This document shows, piece after piece, positions 1-14,188 of a stretch of 41,570 nt of DNA. This stretch comes from Rodentolepis nana (taxonomy: Eukaryota; Platyhelminthes; Cestoda; Cyclophyllidea; Hymenolepididae). Under the pieces are notes generated by a model. It worked only from the letters and a program-made list of their open reading frames with translations, made no database searches and was not told where the DNA came from. Position 1 is the stretch's first letter. Every line of letters begins with the position of its first letter. Made by a program: the position numbers and the translations under genes. The DNA is taken from positions 21,585 to 63,154 of the forward strand of contig UZAE01012102.1 in NCBI GenBank assembly GCA_900617975.1. Reading direction: 5' to 3'.

Positions 1-40
<40 letters not shown>
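1..40. repeat. Poly-C homopolymer at window edge
   Basis: The first 40 bases are all C. The opposite edge of the window and both sides of the internal gap are also G-runs, so this is probably where the assembly stopped rather than a biological end. Confidence 0.95.
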
Positions 41-42
<2 letters not shown>

Positions 43-888
43 AGTTCAGTAAGTGAGGGGGGGAGTGAGGGGCTCTTAGAGTCTAGGCAAGCTAGTACCT
101 TTTCAACCCATTGCATAGAGAGGAGGATTATGTCGAACAGACATTGTGGGACAGAACCGGAAATGGCGGGCAGAGAAGTACTGGAATTTGGCTCAGCCTT
201 TTCTTGATCAAAGCAGTTATTGCCAAATACGAAAATTAGGGTCTGTGAAGTGGAAGATATTTATCTTTTATTGATATTCCCATCTTTTATGTGCTCTATC
301 ATTGCATATTTTGAAATTCTATTCACAGAACAATTTTTCTAAGACAAATGAAGATCGTTTATTAAAACTCCAACATCTTGACATAATACATGATAACTTT
401 ATTCTTCCAATCTCTCCTGCTATTTCTGTGGATATTTTCCCCGGTGGCACTCAAAATGGGGATTAAATGAGCAAATAATTTTTATAAAGCACTTTTTTAC
501 TTTCAAATTCTTTTACAGAGTCAGAAGTGAATTTTACATTTAATGACTTGCATTTGTGTGCCTCAAGGAAGATAGAAAAGATGTCCGAAATCTAGTTGTG
601 TCTAATGCGTTATTTTGCATTCATTCAACTTCGCCTAATTGTCCAGAGGCCTTGAAAATTTTAGCAATTCCAGGCAGCTGTTAATTTCTATGTCTTCTAA
701 AATGATATGCATTCAATTCTATCAGCAGTATCAATTTCTACTGAATTTTGCAATCATTTTACTAGAAATTGGAAATATCATAGAAATACACCTTTGCTTT
801 TCGGCGTGAGTGCCTCTTATTGATGGAAAAATTGCCTCGATTATCTACCATGCGCCGCTATAAAAACCTGCCCATGATATTTAGAAAC
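41..888. other. Non-coding stretch, no gene recognised
   Basis: AT-rich sequence. I see no conserved protein fragment, RNA gene or repeat shared with the rest of the window. Confidence 0.5.
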
Positions 889-1192
889 GGGGTGTGCGAT
901 GGACTTACCTTCACGTGGTGCAACCTGGGTAACGATCCTCATACGTAAATGAGTCTATAAGCTGACAGTTGACTTCCGGCTTCAAACTACCATAACCCCA
1001 CTGTATGTCATATTCGACTACTTCCACATTACTCATCTTACCTTCTTCCATACCCAAGTGTCTGTCTCTCTTACATCTGTGAATCACTCTTCTGTCCCCC
1101 CTCTCCACATTTTGTGACTTTATCCATTCCTCCCCTCTGTGAAGCCCGAAGTCAACTAAAGGGCTAATGATAACTATTATATAGCCTGCCAT
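889..1192 (-). mobile_element. Family 1 dispersed repeat, copy A (MITE-like)
   Basis: One of five copies of a ~300 bp element; it lies in reverse orientation. Read on the minus strand it begins near the conserved left end (GGCAGGC, then ATCATTAGCCCTTTAG) and ends with CACGTGAAGGTAAGTC followed by CGCACACCCC. There is no coding capacity beyond a fortuitous open frame. Near-complete ends make this a good copy for building a consensus. Confidence 0.75.
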
Positions 1193-3204
1193 TTGATATA
1201 AATAAATTACTGATTATTTGGAAGGTAAAACTTGAGATAAAGTTGTTTTTTGTTTACCGAAAGAAAATAAAGCCAACTTTGAGAATGTGTTTTCGGTGAA
1301 ATCATTGTGACAATATTTATCCCATTTATCAAACACCTTTTCATCGCTGATTTGAAAATTTTTTGTGGTGCCCGAAATGAAAAGACATATCCGAGCACGA
1401 TCACGACTCCAGTGCATGACGATTCGATAACATTTATGAGGTGTGATAAACGGGCGCTTAAATTGAAGTAAGTAGTACTTGTTCACACGATTTGATCTTT
1501 TAATTAGATTTTGTCTAACAGCTAAATTGTCAATGACATTTTTAGTGTTCACTTTTAACAAATTAATAACCGCAGTTTGGTTTATTTGAATCGTTCCACT
1601 TAGGAAAGGTGATTCAAGCTAGTTAACTTATTTTAAATCGAGTGTCATTTGAGAATAGCAGATCCGATATTTACCATTTGTCAGTAAATACAATATACCA
1701 TCTTACAACCTGGCCTTTGTTCTCGTATTGGAGAACATGAAGGCGAATAGTGTAAAGTGGAACATCAAAACTTTTCCTCAATCTGCAATAGGGAATGACT
1801 AATGAACCATGTCTTATTCATTTCTTTTTTCTATTATTCTCAAAGGGAATCGTTGCGATGTCGTTCGGTGCGACTAGATGTGCAAACAAAAATGATAACT
1901 GATTTCCCGAAAAAATGCAAAACTGTGATCCAAGAACTATGTTTATATTGAGGGACTTAAAGCATACTGAGCAAGGTTTCCCAAATGCTAACAGATATGC
2001 ACTTTCAATCACATTGGCCAAATACGTGCGCAAGGAATTATTATGACTAAGAACTGAGGTATACAAGAAACACTATCATATGCTCTTTAAAATAGTAGGG
2101 ATTATTGAGGTTATGTGCTTACTTTATCCATCTCCCAATCCGTCAATCCTTCTCTAAATGGTTTCAAGAGAAATTTACTCGTACCATTCTTAATACGAAT
2201 GCAAAAAACCGCAGAGAAGTTTGAACAGAGAGTTGTGGTGTTTATCAACCTGGCAAAATGACACCGCGCTTGTCATAGATAAGAAGAGTCTGATAAGAAG
2301 TCCATAAACACTGTGGTCTTTTAGAAAACAAAACAATCAGGTAAATGGGCTACACCTGCAATACAGAGATTTCATCAATTAGGCATATGTCCCACTTTCC
2401 AAGGGATTTAATTGCATTTCAGTAGTATTACTCATCCAATGTCCGGAAAAGCCCGTTTAGTCAGCATCGCTATAAAATGGTCAGACCAGGCCAGTCTTTT
2501 GACCACCTCAATCAAAAATAGCCATAAAATGTTTAAGTTCTGATGCCCCTTTGATAAAGACTCTGCTGTTGCCAATTATCTTTCCATAGAGTAGATGTTC
2601 TCCGATGAGTGTCAGCAGGTGAACTTTTCTTCAAGAGGTAAGCAAGGTAAGCTACGATAAAGTACTTCGATATAATTCAAAGTGTAAAGTAAGATGTAAA
2701 GCGAATTGCAAATAAATGTCAATATTGAAATCAACCTAAATCAAAAAAATAATACATAAATTTATTAAATAGTCTATATTTAGATTACTTGCTTCAAACC
2801 CCCTTTGCATTAACCTTCGCTGAATATTTTTTCCTTTGACAGTGAAAAGCACTTTTAAACTCACTCTGAAGAGTAGTTCAAAATAACGTTGCGCTTAAAA
2901 ATTGAGTACTTTGCATTGGCGTTGAAGGGTTCCTACAGAATTTAATGTAGTCCTGATAAACGACTGCTTTACTAACTTCTAACGGTATTCAAAGTTATGG
3001 AAGAAAATTGTAGATTTGGGCAATTTTCTATTTTTACTCGGGAAATAGCATTCTATAATTCTACTAGTTTTACAAATAAGATGTGGTAAGTATATTGTTT
3101 CGAATCGTTTCAAGTGGCATTAATTTACATAGGGGATGTGAGTTATTGTTCTGATTGTACAGGTATGATTCACACTGTCTCATTACTGAACAACCAAAGG
3201 TTGT
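1193..3204. other. Non-coding stretch, no gene recognised
   Basis: AT-rich. Short open frames on both strands show no family resemblance and no plausible splice-linked partners. Nothing else was found. Confidence 0.45.
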
Positions 3205-3510
3205 GAGGAGAGAAACATCAAAATGAGAAAAATTCGAAAGGGGGTGGGGGGTGGGGAACAGAAGAGTATTTCTCAGATGTAAGAGACAGACAGGCACAAA
3301 GGTAGAAAAAAGGTGAGGAGAATACTGTGGAAGTTGTCGAATATGACATACAGTGGGGTGATGGTAGTTTGAAGTTGTCGAATATGACATACAGTGGGGT
3401 GATGGTAGTTTGAAGTCGAAAGTCAATTGTCGGTTTATAGACTCATTTGCCGTATGAGTATACATTGCCCAGGGTGCACCAAGTGGAGGTAAGTCTCTCG
3501 CACACCCCAC
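3205..3510 (+). mobile_element. Family 1 dispersed repeat, copy B, left end missing
   Basis: It matches the other copies from AGAAACATCAAAATGAG to the right end (GGAGGTAAGTCT, CGCACACCCC). The conserved left-end block ATCATTAGCCCTTTAG is absent, so the copy is truncated or its left end has diverged. It contains a 41 bp tandem duplication found in no other copy. Confidence 0.75.
3331..3412 (+). repeat. 41 bp tandem duplication inside family 1 copy B
   Basis: Two directly adjacent, identical 41 bp units, 3331-3371 and 3372-3412, each starting AAGTTGTCGAATATGACATA. Their identity implies a recent duplication relative to the age of the element. Confidence 0.95.
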
Positions 3511-5191
3511 TTTTACAATTAATAAAATGAAGGAAACTTTACCTTAAAATGTACGTACATTTTGCCTACCCAAATCTGACCTCATGAGTTGGCGTGCTAA
3601 AGAATGACCCCAGAGTGGCCAGATTTCTTTTATTCAGGCAAATCTTTAAGGCCACTACTACATCGTCTTTGCAGGTTTTACACAGCACTAAAAGCTATCT
3701 TTAAACCTCCTGCGCCTTTAATTTATTTTGCAACTTTTGCACAATTTTGTGGAATCATTTAATATTTCTGTTAAGACCTTTCATGCTGACCATCTTTATT
3801 AAGATATTCGAGATATTCATGAATAATTAGGTCTTAGAAGAATGCCAAAAGAACACTACTTCATTCTGAAACTTGAATTTAGCCGATTTTTTAGGTGTTT
3901 TAATTGCTTCATGCCTTAACAAGTCCTAGTAAGGACTATTTTTCATGACCCGATCATCTGAGATTACTAACCCATCGTTGAGTCTAGGAAATTGGTCATG
4001 CAAACTCGATACGCCCTTCCCTAAATAGCCATTTTCTATTTAATGACGGCAAACCAAAGCGAAGTAACATCTTTTACACAAAGCAGCTATTGAAACCTTT
4101 AAATTCAAATCTGAATTAATTAAATTTCACTTCAACTCCTTCAAATAGACTTAAACGTTTTTTATTCGGATGCCTTAATTAATCGTCATTCCATAAGAAC
4201 ACTATTGAATTCAAAAATTTTCCGCTGTATAACTAAGCGCATCAACGTATTATTTTGCTTTTATCTTGCACTTTCGATTAAATAAGTGCATCGGGAATAA
4301 AAATGAGTCATGCTCCTAGAATCAAAGTGCTTATTGAAGTACTACCCAAACGAACCACAAAGGAATACTACTTACAGCTCTATTCCCTTATGTTTCTGTC
4401 TATTGACTCCCAATAATAATCTTCCCTGCTATAATATGGGAATGTACTTTCCAAATCTCCCACTGAGAGGATGGAACTCTCCCCAATAGGTAAGGACAAA
4501 TTAGAAAAAGGAAGAGAATTCAATTTTATTTGCTGAACAATGCATAAATAGACGCGGAGTTAATGTAGTTTGTTGTGTTTTGATGGAGGAAAAGTAAATT
4601 TGTGTTGGAAATAGGAAGAAGAATAGCAGGGAAGAAACTAGTAAACTAAACAATTTCAAATATTCACAATCGCTCTTAGGTAGCGGACTCTGTAAGGTTA
4701 TCACCCCACAGTACTGAGAAGTACAATACTACTGAAACAGACAAATGTTCATTAATGCTTAGAAAATCACACATTTAGAATTGCAGCGACTTTGGTGAGG
4801 AAATATGGAACTGGATAGGATATGTGCGATGTTCCTATTCTAAAACAAGACCCCAGATTTGCCGAAAACATACTTAAATCACAATGTTACCTTATTGGAT
4901 TCGAATTCCGATTTTCTTCAACTTATTAACTTTAAAGCACATTGAAGGAAAGTGTTTTCAAATACTCCTCAAGAATTCATTATCTACGGGTAAGAACTTC
5001 GCTCCTCCAATTTCGATTTACTCTCCCATCCATTAATCCTTGTTGCAGGATTCCTAATTTTTTACCGATGTGCAAGCACCATTTTCTCAAAGTAAAAATT
5101 AGTACAGGACTGATTCTGGGCCACAGATATAAAAACGACAATGAGGTTGTCGCTTGCTGTCACATATCAATGGAGTTTGCTAAATGTTATT
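3511..5191. other. Non-coding stretch, no gene recognised
   Basis: AT-rich. No coding exon, RNA gene or shared repeat was recognised between the two family 1 copies. Confidence 0.45.
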
Positions 5192-5477
5192 GGAATGTGC
5201 TATAGACTTACCTCCACGTGGTACACCCTGCGCAACGTATACTCAAACCTCAAATAAAGCCTATTAACCGGCAGTTAACTTCACACTTCAATCATAGCCT
5301 ACTGCAAGTCATATTCGACCCCTACCACAGTACTCATCTTACTTTTCTCTGACTTTGTGACTGTGTCTCTTACATCAGTGAATCACTCTTCTGGTCTTGT
5401 TCTCGTTTTGATGTTCCTCCCCTCTGTGAAGTCCAAAGTCAAGTAAAGGACTAATGGTAACTATTAAAACGCCTGCA
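5192..5477 (-). mobile_element. Family 1 dispersed repeat, copy C
   Basis: Reverse-oriented copy. On the minus strand it runs from GCAGGCGTTTTAATAG through ACCATTAGTCCTTTAC to ACGTGGAGGTAAGTCTATAG. It is more diverged than copies A and D, with several short deletions in the middle. Confidence 0.7.
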
Positions 5478-6524
5478 AATCGAAATAACTTAAGTATTAT
5501 TTACTAAAGTTAATGACTTATGGCAAATAAAGCCATTTCGCTCTCAAACTAATGCCAATTTGAATTTGCGTTAAAGTGATTCAAGGTAGGTATGCTTCAA
5601 GATAAGCAATTTATCCATTTGCATGCAAATCATATGAGGCTTTCGTAAGTTCCACTTTCGATTACCTATTCAAAAATGTAGCGGATTAAGTTCCACATTT
5701 CATAGGAGTTTTGTAATAGACTATTTTTTGACTTTGAACCCCGCATTTAACTTGTATACTTAATCACTCATTTAACTAAACTAGCAGTGATTCTTATCGA
5801 ATCCATGACCATTGTTGGCCTTTTTATCCAGTTACAAACTATTCAGACTCATGTATTTGGAAGGCCTCAGGATGAAGAAGCAAGACTCATAGCTTAAATA
5901 TGGGTCACCTACATGGTAATTAGACATGGGAAAACTGATTGGCGGACGGAATAACGAATATCGGAAGCGGTGACTTTCCATATCAAGGTAGGAACATGAA
6001 TTCCATCAATCGATAGTTCAGTGTTGGAGAGACGACTTTACGAATGCACGTCACCACCATTTGATTTAGAGACTATCCCACTAAAAGCAGACATTGTTAA
6101 GTTCCTTCACGAACGCACAATGAATAAACTATTACTTTAAATTCCCAATGCCAATTTGAATAGCAAGTAAAGCCCTGTTTTGTTGAGTTCCAAAAACCCT
6201 GAAAAAGATACAATTTTACTGATTTCTTTAAACAATATTGAACTCTTTAATAACTTTTAATGGCGCAATTAGCAGTTCAAGAATATTTTAACCTAAAACA
6301 GAACCCTTGCATTACAAATATTACCTGCTTATAGTAAAGTCACATTATTTCAACTAAAACGAATAACCATTGTAATCGCATGTTCTACACTTCTTGCTGA
6401 TCCTAAGTAGATGTCCAACTAGGTTAATAAATAACAAGAACCTTAAACTCACATACATGAGAACAAATCACAACCAATCCCATTACAATGGATGGATCAA
6501 AAAAGTATACATCGACTTAGCACA
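5478..6524. other. Non-coding stretch downstream of the malic enzyme gene
   Basis: AT-rich; no gene recognised. It separates the malic enzyme polyadenylation signal from family 1 copy C. Confidence 0.45.
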
Positions 6525-6530
6525 TTTATT
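6525..6530 (-). terminator. Polyadenylation signal of malic enzyme
   Basis: AATAAA on the minus strand, about 150 nt beyond the malic enzyme stop codon, a normal distance for a short 3' UTR. Confidence 0.6.
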
Positions 6531-6680
6531 CCGAGAGCTTGACCATTGAATGAGCACAAAGACGGAAATTTAAGGGGGAAGAGAAAGGAGGTAGGAAGAA
6601 GGAACTACTCGGATATGGGAGAATTAGAAGACTTATAACAGTGTAAAAAGAACTTAGTCTACCGGGCGAAACACAGCTCT

Positions 6681-10120
<3,440 letters not shown>

Positions 10121-12852
10121 CTCCGAACCCTTTGAAAACACAAGAAAAAAATGCAACATGAGTTGATTAACTTAAACAAAAATGTACTAAATTGAAGCAA
10201 AGTTCATTGATTTGGTTAATCTAAATATAAATTTGTACATGTTTACTTAATTGTATAAATTTTCGATTAAATTGCAACTTGCTAATATTCAGTGTTTTCG
10301 ATCTATCATTATTGGCCTAATATACAGTGGGCAATATCAGTCTTAATTGCCCATTCATTCCCTTCCCTTTTAGAATTTTATTCATTTTCGGAGTATATCT
10401 TTGCAATGGTTCATTTTACAATCTTCAACTAATTTAAGATAATTTAATTACTTTTAAGATTCATTTAAAATTACTAATTGTAGCTCAGTTATTCAATAGA
10501 ATATAAAAATTTACTAAATGTTTTTAAAGTTTAAATTCAAAATTCACTTTTATACTTATTTTTAAAATATATCTTAAAATATATCGTTATAACTTCCCAA
10601 TAGGTCTCAAAATCTTTTACATTTTTGAATTAACACCAAGTTAATTAATTAGCAATCTATGGTTCATTTTAAAAATACAGCGATATTCTTTTCTAAATGA
10701 TGATATGATGGCAATCAAGCCATTATCGCTTTAATCTGGTATTTTTAATTGTGTTTTCTGTTATTATATTTATGATGTAAGATTATGTATTGGCAATTAT
10801 TAGGAATGATCTCATTTAACTTACATTCTGTTAGAAGGAATATGCTTTACTTAAGCAATTGCCGATAATTCACAAACAACTACCCATAAAATAAACCAAT
10901 GAATTAGCTATTTTACATTTATTATGCTCTTGAAAATGTACAATGTTAATTGTTATAAAATAAATTTTCAGTAAGTGAAAAACAATGTGCACCTCTAATC
11001 TGATGGTATATCTTTCAAGCAGTGTCTATAATATCATTTTAGTTTAACAAGATATTTTTGGGACCAAAGCCACAACCATAGGAATTATGAGATAGGAAAT
11101 AGGGGAAGGTTAATCTCATATTTATGTTCTCAAGAAATATATAATTAGACAAAATTGTCCTTGGTTAAACTTGACGAGTATGGCTTTAGCTTCTGGATTC
11201 AAAAATAGCACAATATACCTTCCTTTGAGGAATAAGATACCAACTATAACCAGATTGATAAAATGTAAGATAAGAAAGCAAGAGATTCGACCTTCGAATC
11301 ACAAATTCAAGAACGGCACTGTAGGACATTTCTCATTAAAGCAGATAAAAAGCTGCATGAGATTATTTAGTGCGAATAAAGCAAAACTTTCACAATAGTT
11401 ATCGAATTCAATAGAAAAGCAAATTACCTAATTTACAAAATTTAAAAGATCTTTCTAAGTTATTTTTAATTGTCGTCTCAATGCTAGCACTAAATAAATT
11501 GCGTGCAGACCTAAACTCACTTATCAGCAAACAGGAGGAAGAAAAGTACATATTTCGAGCTAAGTATTTAAGAAGTAACTAGCTTTCAGATTTCTTCCGA
11601 CTTACAGATAAACTTCCCACATTCCACTAATATAACGTGTTCCAACTTAACAAGCTAAAAGTTGCTATTGTCTTCAAGAAAACAAGGGAAACATGCTACC
11701 GTAATGTCTGCAATTTAGTGTAAAATAGAGTTTAGTTTAAGAGGCCAAAATTTCATTTTCTTCCTAAGAATTCTCTTCTTGCTTGGTCAATTCTTTTAAT
11801 CTTTTTAATGTTTACTAAAATGCTTTCAAAATGTATTGTGAAGTTATATTATTATTTTTAAAACGACGTGTTACTATCAAAGGTCAGTTAGAGTAAAACA
11901 TGTATTATCTATGAGAACACCTGATGATTTCCACTTCATTTACATGCAGCTTTAAAACAAAAAATTGTGTATCAGGAAAAAACTAATTTGATCAGGTTAC
12001 ATTTAATAAGACATGATGAAATCAATCAGGATTAGTTGGGATAATTCTTTAATATGAGGAGTCTCTAAATTGATTAAAAAAAATTTTTTGCGTGGTGACT
12101 TCTTTTGTGCTTTTATACTTATTATTTAACACAAATTATAGTAAAACTTGGTTAATGGATCTCCAGGAGACTAAAACTCGTTGTCTTCAGAAAATGTACA
12201 CTTTGTTGTCAATCACAATGGTTCAAATTATACTGAATGCTACTCTATTAAATAGTTCGGATAATGATTTTTTCTGTATTATATGCTTCCGAGAACTGGT
12301 CACAATTTTATCTTACTCATATCCATCTACACTTATTAATTTCACATTAAATGTGAATCTAATAACCGATAGGCATGCATTAAGAATCCAACCTCTGCTC
12401 AAAATAAACGAAGTGTAGGATTAACTTTTATTGAATAAAATAACGAAATTATTCTCATTTTTTGCCTTATTGGTCGTTTTCGGATGGGATTAATTTTTGT
12501 GGTTGAATTTACGTTGCTTTATATAAAAAACGGCAGATTAACTTTTTAAAAGGTCACCACGAAGAGTAGCATGCTATTAGATATAATTATATAAGTCTAA
12601 TTAAAAAAGGTTTCTCTTTTCCAACTAAATATATCAAGTTTTGATTTGAATTCAGGTATATATAAAGCTCAATATAAACATCATTATACCTCATGGAGAA
12701 AAAATATATTTCCAACTAAAAGGCATTCAAAATTAAAGTTTCAAGAAAAATCAAGTCAGGATAGAAATATATTTTGATTTGCCGCAGATAAATTAAATAC
12801 ATTCACCAATCCAACTTTGTTCTGACCAATCACCGCCAGGACCATTTGCTGA
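10121..12852. other. Divergent intergenic region, malic enzyme and CHCHD7-like gene
   Basis: About 2.7 kb of very AT-rich sequence between two genes transcribed away from each other, so it should contain both promoters. I recognise no exon, RNA gene or dispersed repeat. The open frames at 11171-11398 and 12092-12418 show no coding character. Confidence 0.5.
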
Positions 12853-13154
12853 ATGAGTGCTGCGAAGGACGACCCTTGTGCCGAGGTTTGCTGTGGCGCT
12901 TTTGATGATTTATTTTTTAGCAAAGAGAATTGGCAGAAAAGTGTCTAAGTTCATTCTCCATTTTTAAGAATTGTCGTAAATACGTAATCAACCATCAACT
13001 GTGTAGGGAGTTTTGGGTAAGTACTCTAACTTCTATTTAGTTCCTTTTCTCGAAGGCTAAAGTTAAAAAGGAAAGAAAAGAAGGGGGAATAGAACCAATT
13101 CTTCCTCCAATAGAGGAAAGAGAGAAGATTCTTGAAAAAGCCTTTGGATCATAA
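12853..13154 (+). CDS. CHCHD7: Twin-CX9C protein of CHCHD7/COX23 type, three exons
   Basis: Small intermembrane-space-type protein. Yeast Cox23 and its relatives take part in cytochrome c oxidase assembly, and twin-CX9C proteins are imported and oxidised by MIA40. Exons: 12853-12885, 12921-13016, 13056-13154, giving 75 aa. The spliced protein has two CX9C motifs, Cys9/Cys19 and Cys29/Cys39, on two predicted helices. Then come CREFW and a basic tail with GGIEPILPPIEEREKIL. This matches human CHCHD7 (CRRFW, then GVKPFMPTAAERDEIL) with exactly the same spacing when the 39 nt intron is removed. The introns are 35 and 39 nt, so no single frame reveals the gene. Donors are GAG|GTTTGC and TGG|GTAAGT; acceptors are TTTTTTAG and TTCTCGAAG. 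An alternative acceptor at 13040 would give a 24 nt intron and add FLFSK. The TAA stop overlaps the next ATG by one base. The family call is strong; orthology to CHCHD7 specifically is likely but unproven. Confidence 0.85.
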
Positions 13155-13402
13155 TGGCCCCCCTAAAGGATTTCTTCATTAGAACATTTCCCATAGCTGG
13201 TTGTATGGTAATAGCCGCTTATTTTATTGGTTTGACGAAAGAACGTTATCGCCGTCTTAAAAAAGGATATAGTTATAGTGAACCGATTGAAGATGCCAAA
13301 TTGTACAGTTTTTTGTCAAAATCAGGGAAGAAAATAGACATTAACAACTGGGAAATGAAACGCGTTTACAGAAAGGAAGAGGATACTTCAGGAAAGGCGT
13401 GA
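13154..13402 (+). CDS. Small single-pass membrane protein, unknown, overlapping the upstream stop
   Basis: 82 aa, intronless. Residues ~11-27 (TFPIAGCMVIAAYFIGL) form one hydrophobic helix. A strongly basic stretch (KERYRRLKKG) follows at once, then a hydrophilic, positively charged C-terminal half ending RKEEDTSGKA. Size, a single N-terminal helix and a basic flank resemble accessory subunits of respiratory complexes or small cytochrome oxidase assembly factors, but I could not match it to a named family. Its ATG shares its A with the TAA of the CHCHD7-like frame (TAATG), so one mRNA probably carries both. Two AATAAA signals follow within 85 nt. A mitochondrial role is inferred from shape and neighbours only. 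Confidence 0.75.
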   Translation: MAPLKDFFIRTFPIAGCMVIAAYFIGLTKERYRRLKKGYSYSEPIEDAKLYSFLSKSGKKIDINNWEMKRVYRKEEDTSGKA

Positions 13403-13425
13403 ATCAGAAAATCATCGTGCAACCA

Positions 13426-13435
13426 CCCCCCCCCC
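13426..13435 (+). repeat. C10 tract in the 3' UTR
   Basis: Run of ten C, 24 nt after the stop codon of the 82-aa frame. It is one of the few long C/G runs in the gene-dense part of the window. Confidence 0.9.
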
Positions 13436-13462
13436 TTCTCCACCCCACCAATCACCATTGTA

Positions 13463-13484
13463 AATAAATGCTATGCAAAATAAA
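13463..13484 (+). terminator. Two polyadenylation signals for the bicistronic unit
   Basis: AATAAA at 13463-13468 and again at 13479-13484, 61 and 77 nt after the 82-aa frame's stop. No signal exists between the two coding regions, which supports a shared transcript end. Confidence 0.7.
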
Positions 13485-13499
13485 AGCTTTTTGTGGATG

Positions 13500-13505
13500 T
13501 TTATT
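13500..13505 (-). terminator. Polyadenylation signal of GCSH
   Basis: AATAAA on the minus strand, 40 nt past the GCSH stop. Cleavage 10-30 nt further on would put the 3' end inside the 3' end of the convergent plus-strand unit. Confidence 0.65.
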
Positions 13506-13544
13506 TACTACATATTGGAATTTCACACTGGCAGGCGGCGGGTT

Positions 13545-14188
13545 CTATTGTTCACGCTTGAGGTAGTTTTGGTATTCCTCCTTTGTCATCAACTCATCAA
13601 TTTCGTTGGGAGATGTAAGTTTCATTTTCACAAGCCATCCTACATTAAGTGACAAGTCAGTATTCATGTAAATAGATTACCGTCACTTTCAGGATCTCTG
13701 TTAAGAACTCGAAGATTTTCAGCGAGCGACTGGTTTATCGCTTCAACTTTACCACTAACTGGCGAGGAAATGTCGGAGGCAGCCTTTGTAGATTCAACAT
13801 TACCGATGATGTCTAGCAGGTGCGTTAGGGGCATGATAAAAAGTTACCTCCTTTCTTAAAAGTTTCGCCAAGGCTAGGGAGCTTCAGGTACATTATATCA
13901 CCATAAAGATCTGCGGCTGTCTTTGTGATACCGACTGTTGCTACTTTATCGTCACGACGAACCCATGCGTGTTCGTCAGTATACCTGACGTCTGGAAAGA
14001 GCAAGCGGATTAAAAGATTTTAAAGCAAATTTAGTTTGTCCACGAGAGCTTATTAATTAAAAAAAAACAGAGAAACAGAAGGGACAAAATAAAATACCGC
14101 TGATAAATCTAGTCTGAGTTGCTGAGGTGTTAATCACCCGAAGAAGAGGGAAAGCTTGTTTTAGAAAAGCAGAACGCAAAATTGCCAT
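13545..14188 (-). CDS. GCSH: Glycine cleavage system H protein, mitochondrial, four exons, complete
   Basis: Lipoyl carrier that shuttles the aminomethyl intermediate between P, T and L proteins of the mitochondrial glycine cleavage system. Exons (minus strand): 14188-14098, 13991-13848, 13812-13681, 13639-13545, giving 153 aa. Residues 1-30 form a basic, Ser/Thr/Leu-rich presequence (MAILRSAFLKQAF). The carrier domain starts at YTDEHAWV, includes GDIMYLKLPSLG, and has the lipoyl-lysine motif VESTKAAS (Lys88). It ends GWLVKMKL, then SPNEIDELM and EEYQNYL, as in animal H proteins. Introns are 106, 35 and 41 nt; the 35 nt one contains a CCTAAC branch-like motif. An in-frame ATG at 14206 would add METVCS. 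I prefer 14188 because it begins a cleaner presequence. The gene converges with the CHCHD7-like unit and diverges from mind bomb across 401 bp. Confidence 0.96.

Noticed and set aside
4942..5205. 87-codon plus-strand open frame
   Set aside because: No similarity to any family, AT-driven composition, and it runs into family 1 copy C.
12853..12948. A 31-codon frame starting MSAAKDDPCAEVCC as a gene of its own
   Set aside because: Removing a 35 nt GT-AG intron after codon 11 joins it to a frame with two perfect CX9C motifs and CHCHD7-like tail, which explains the sequence much better.
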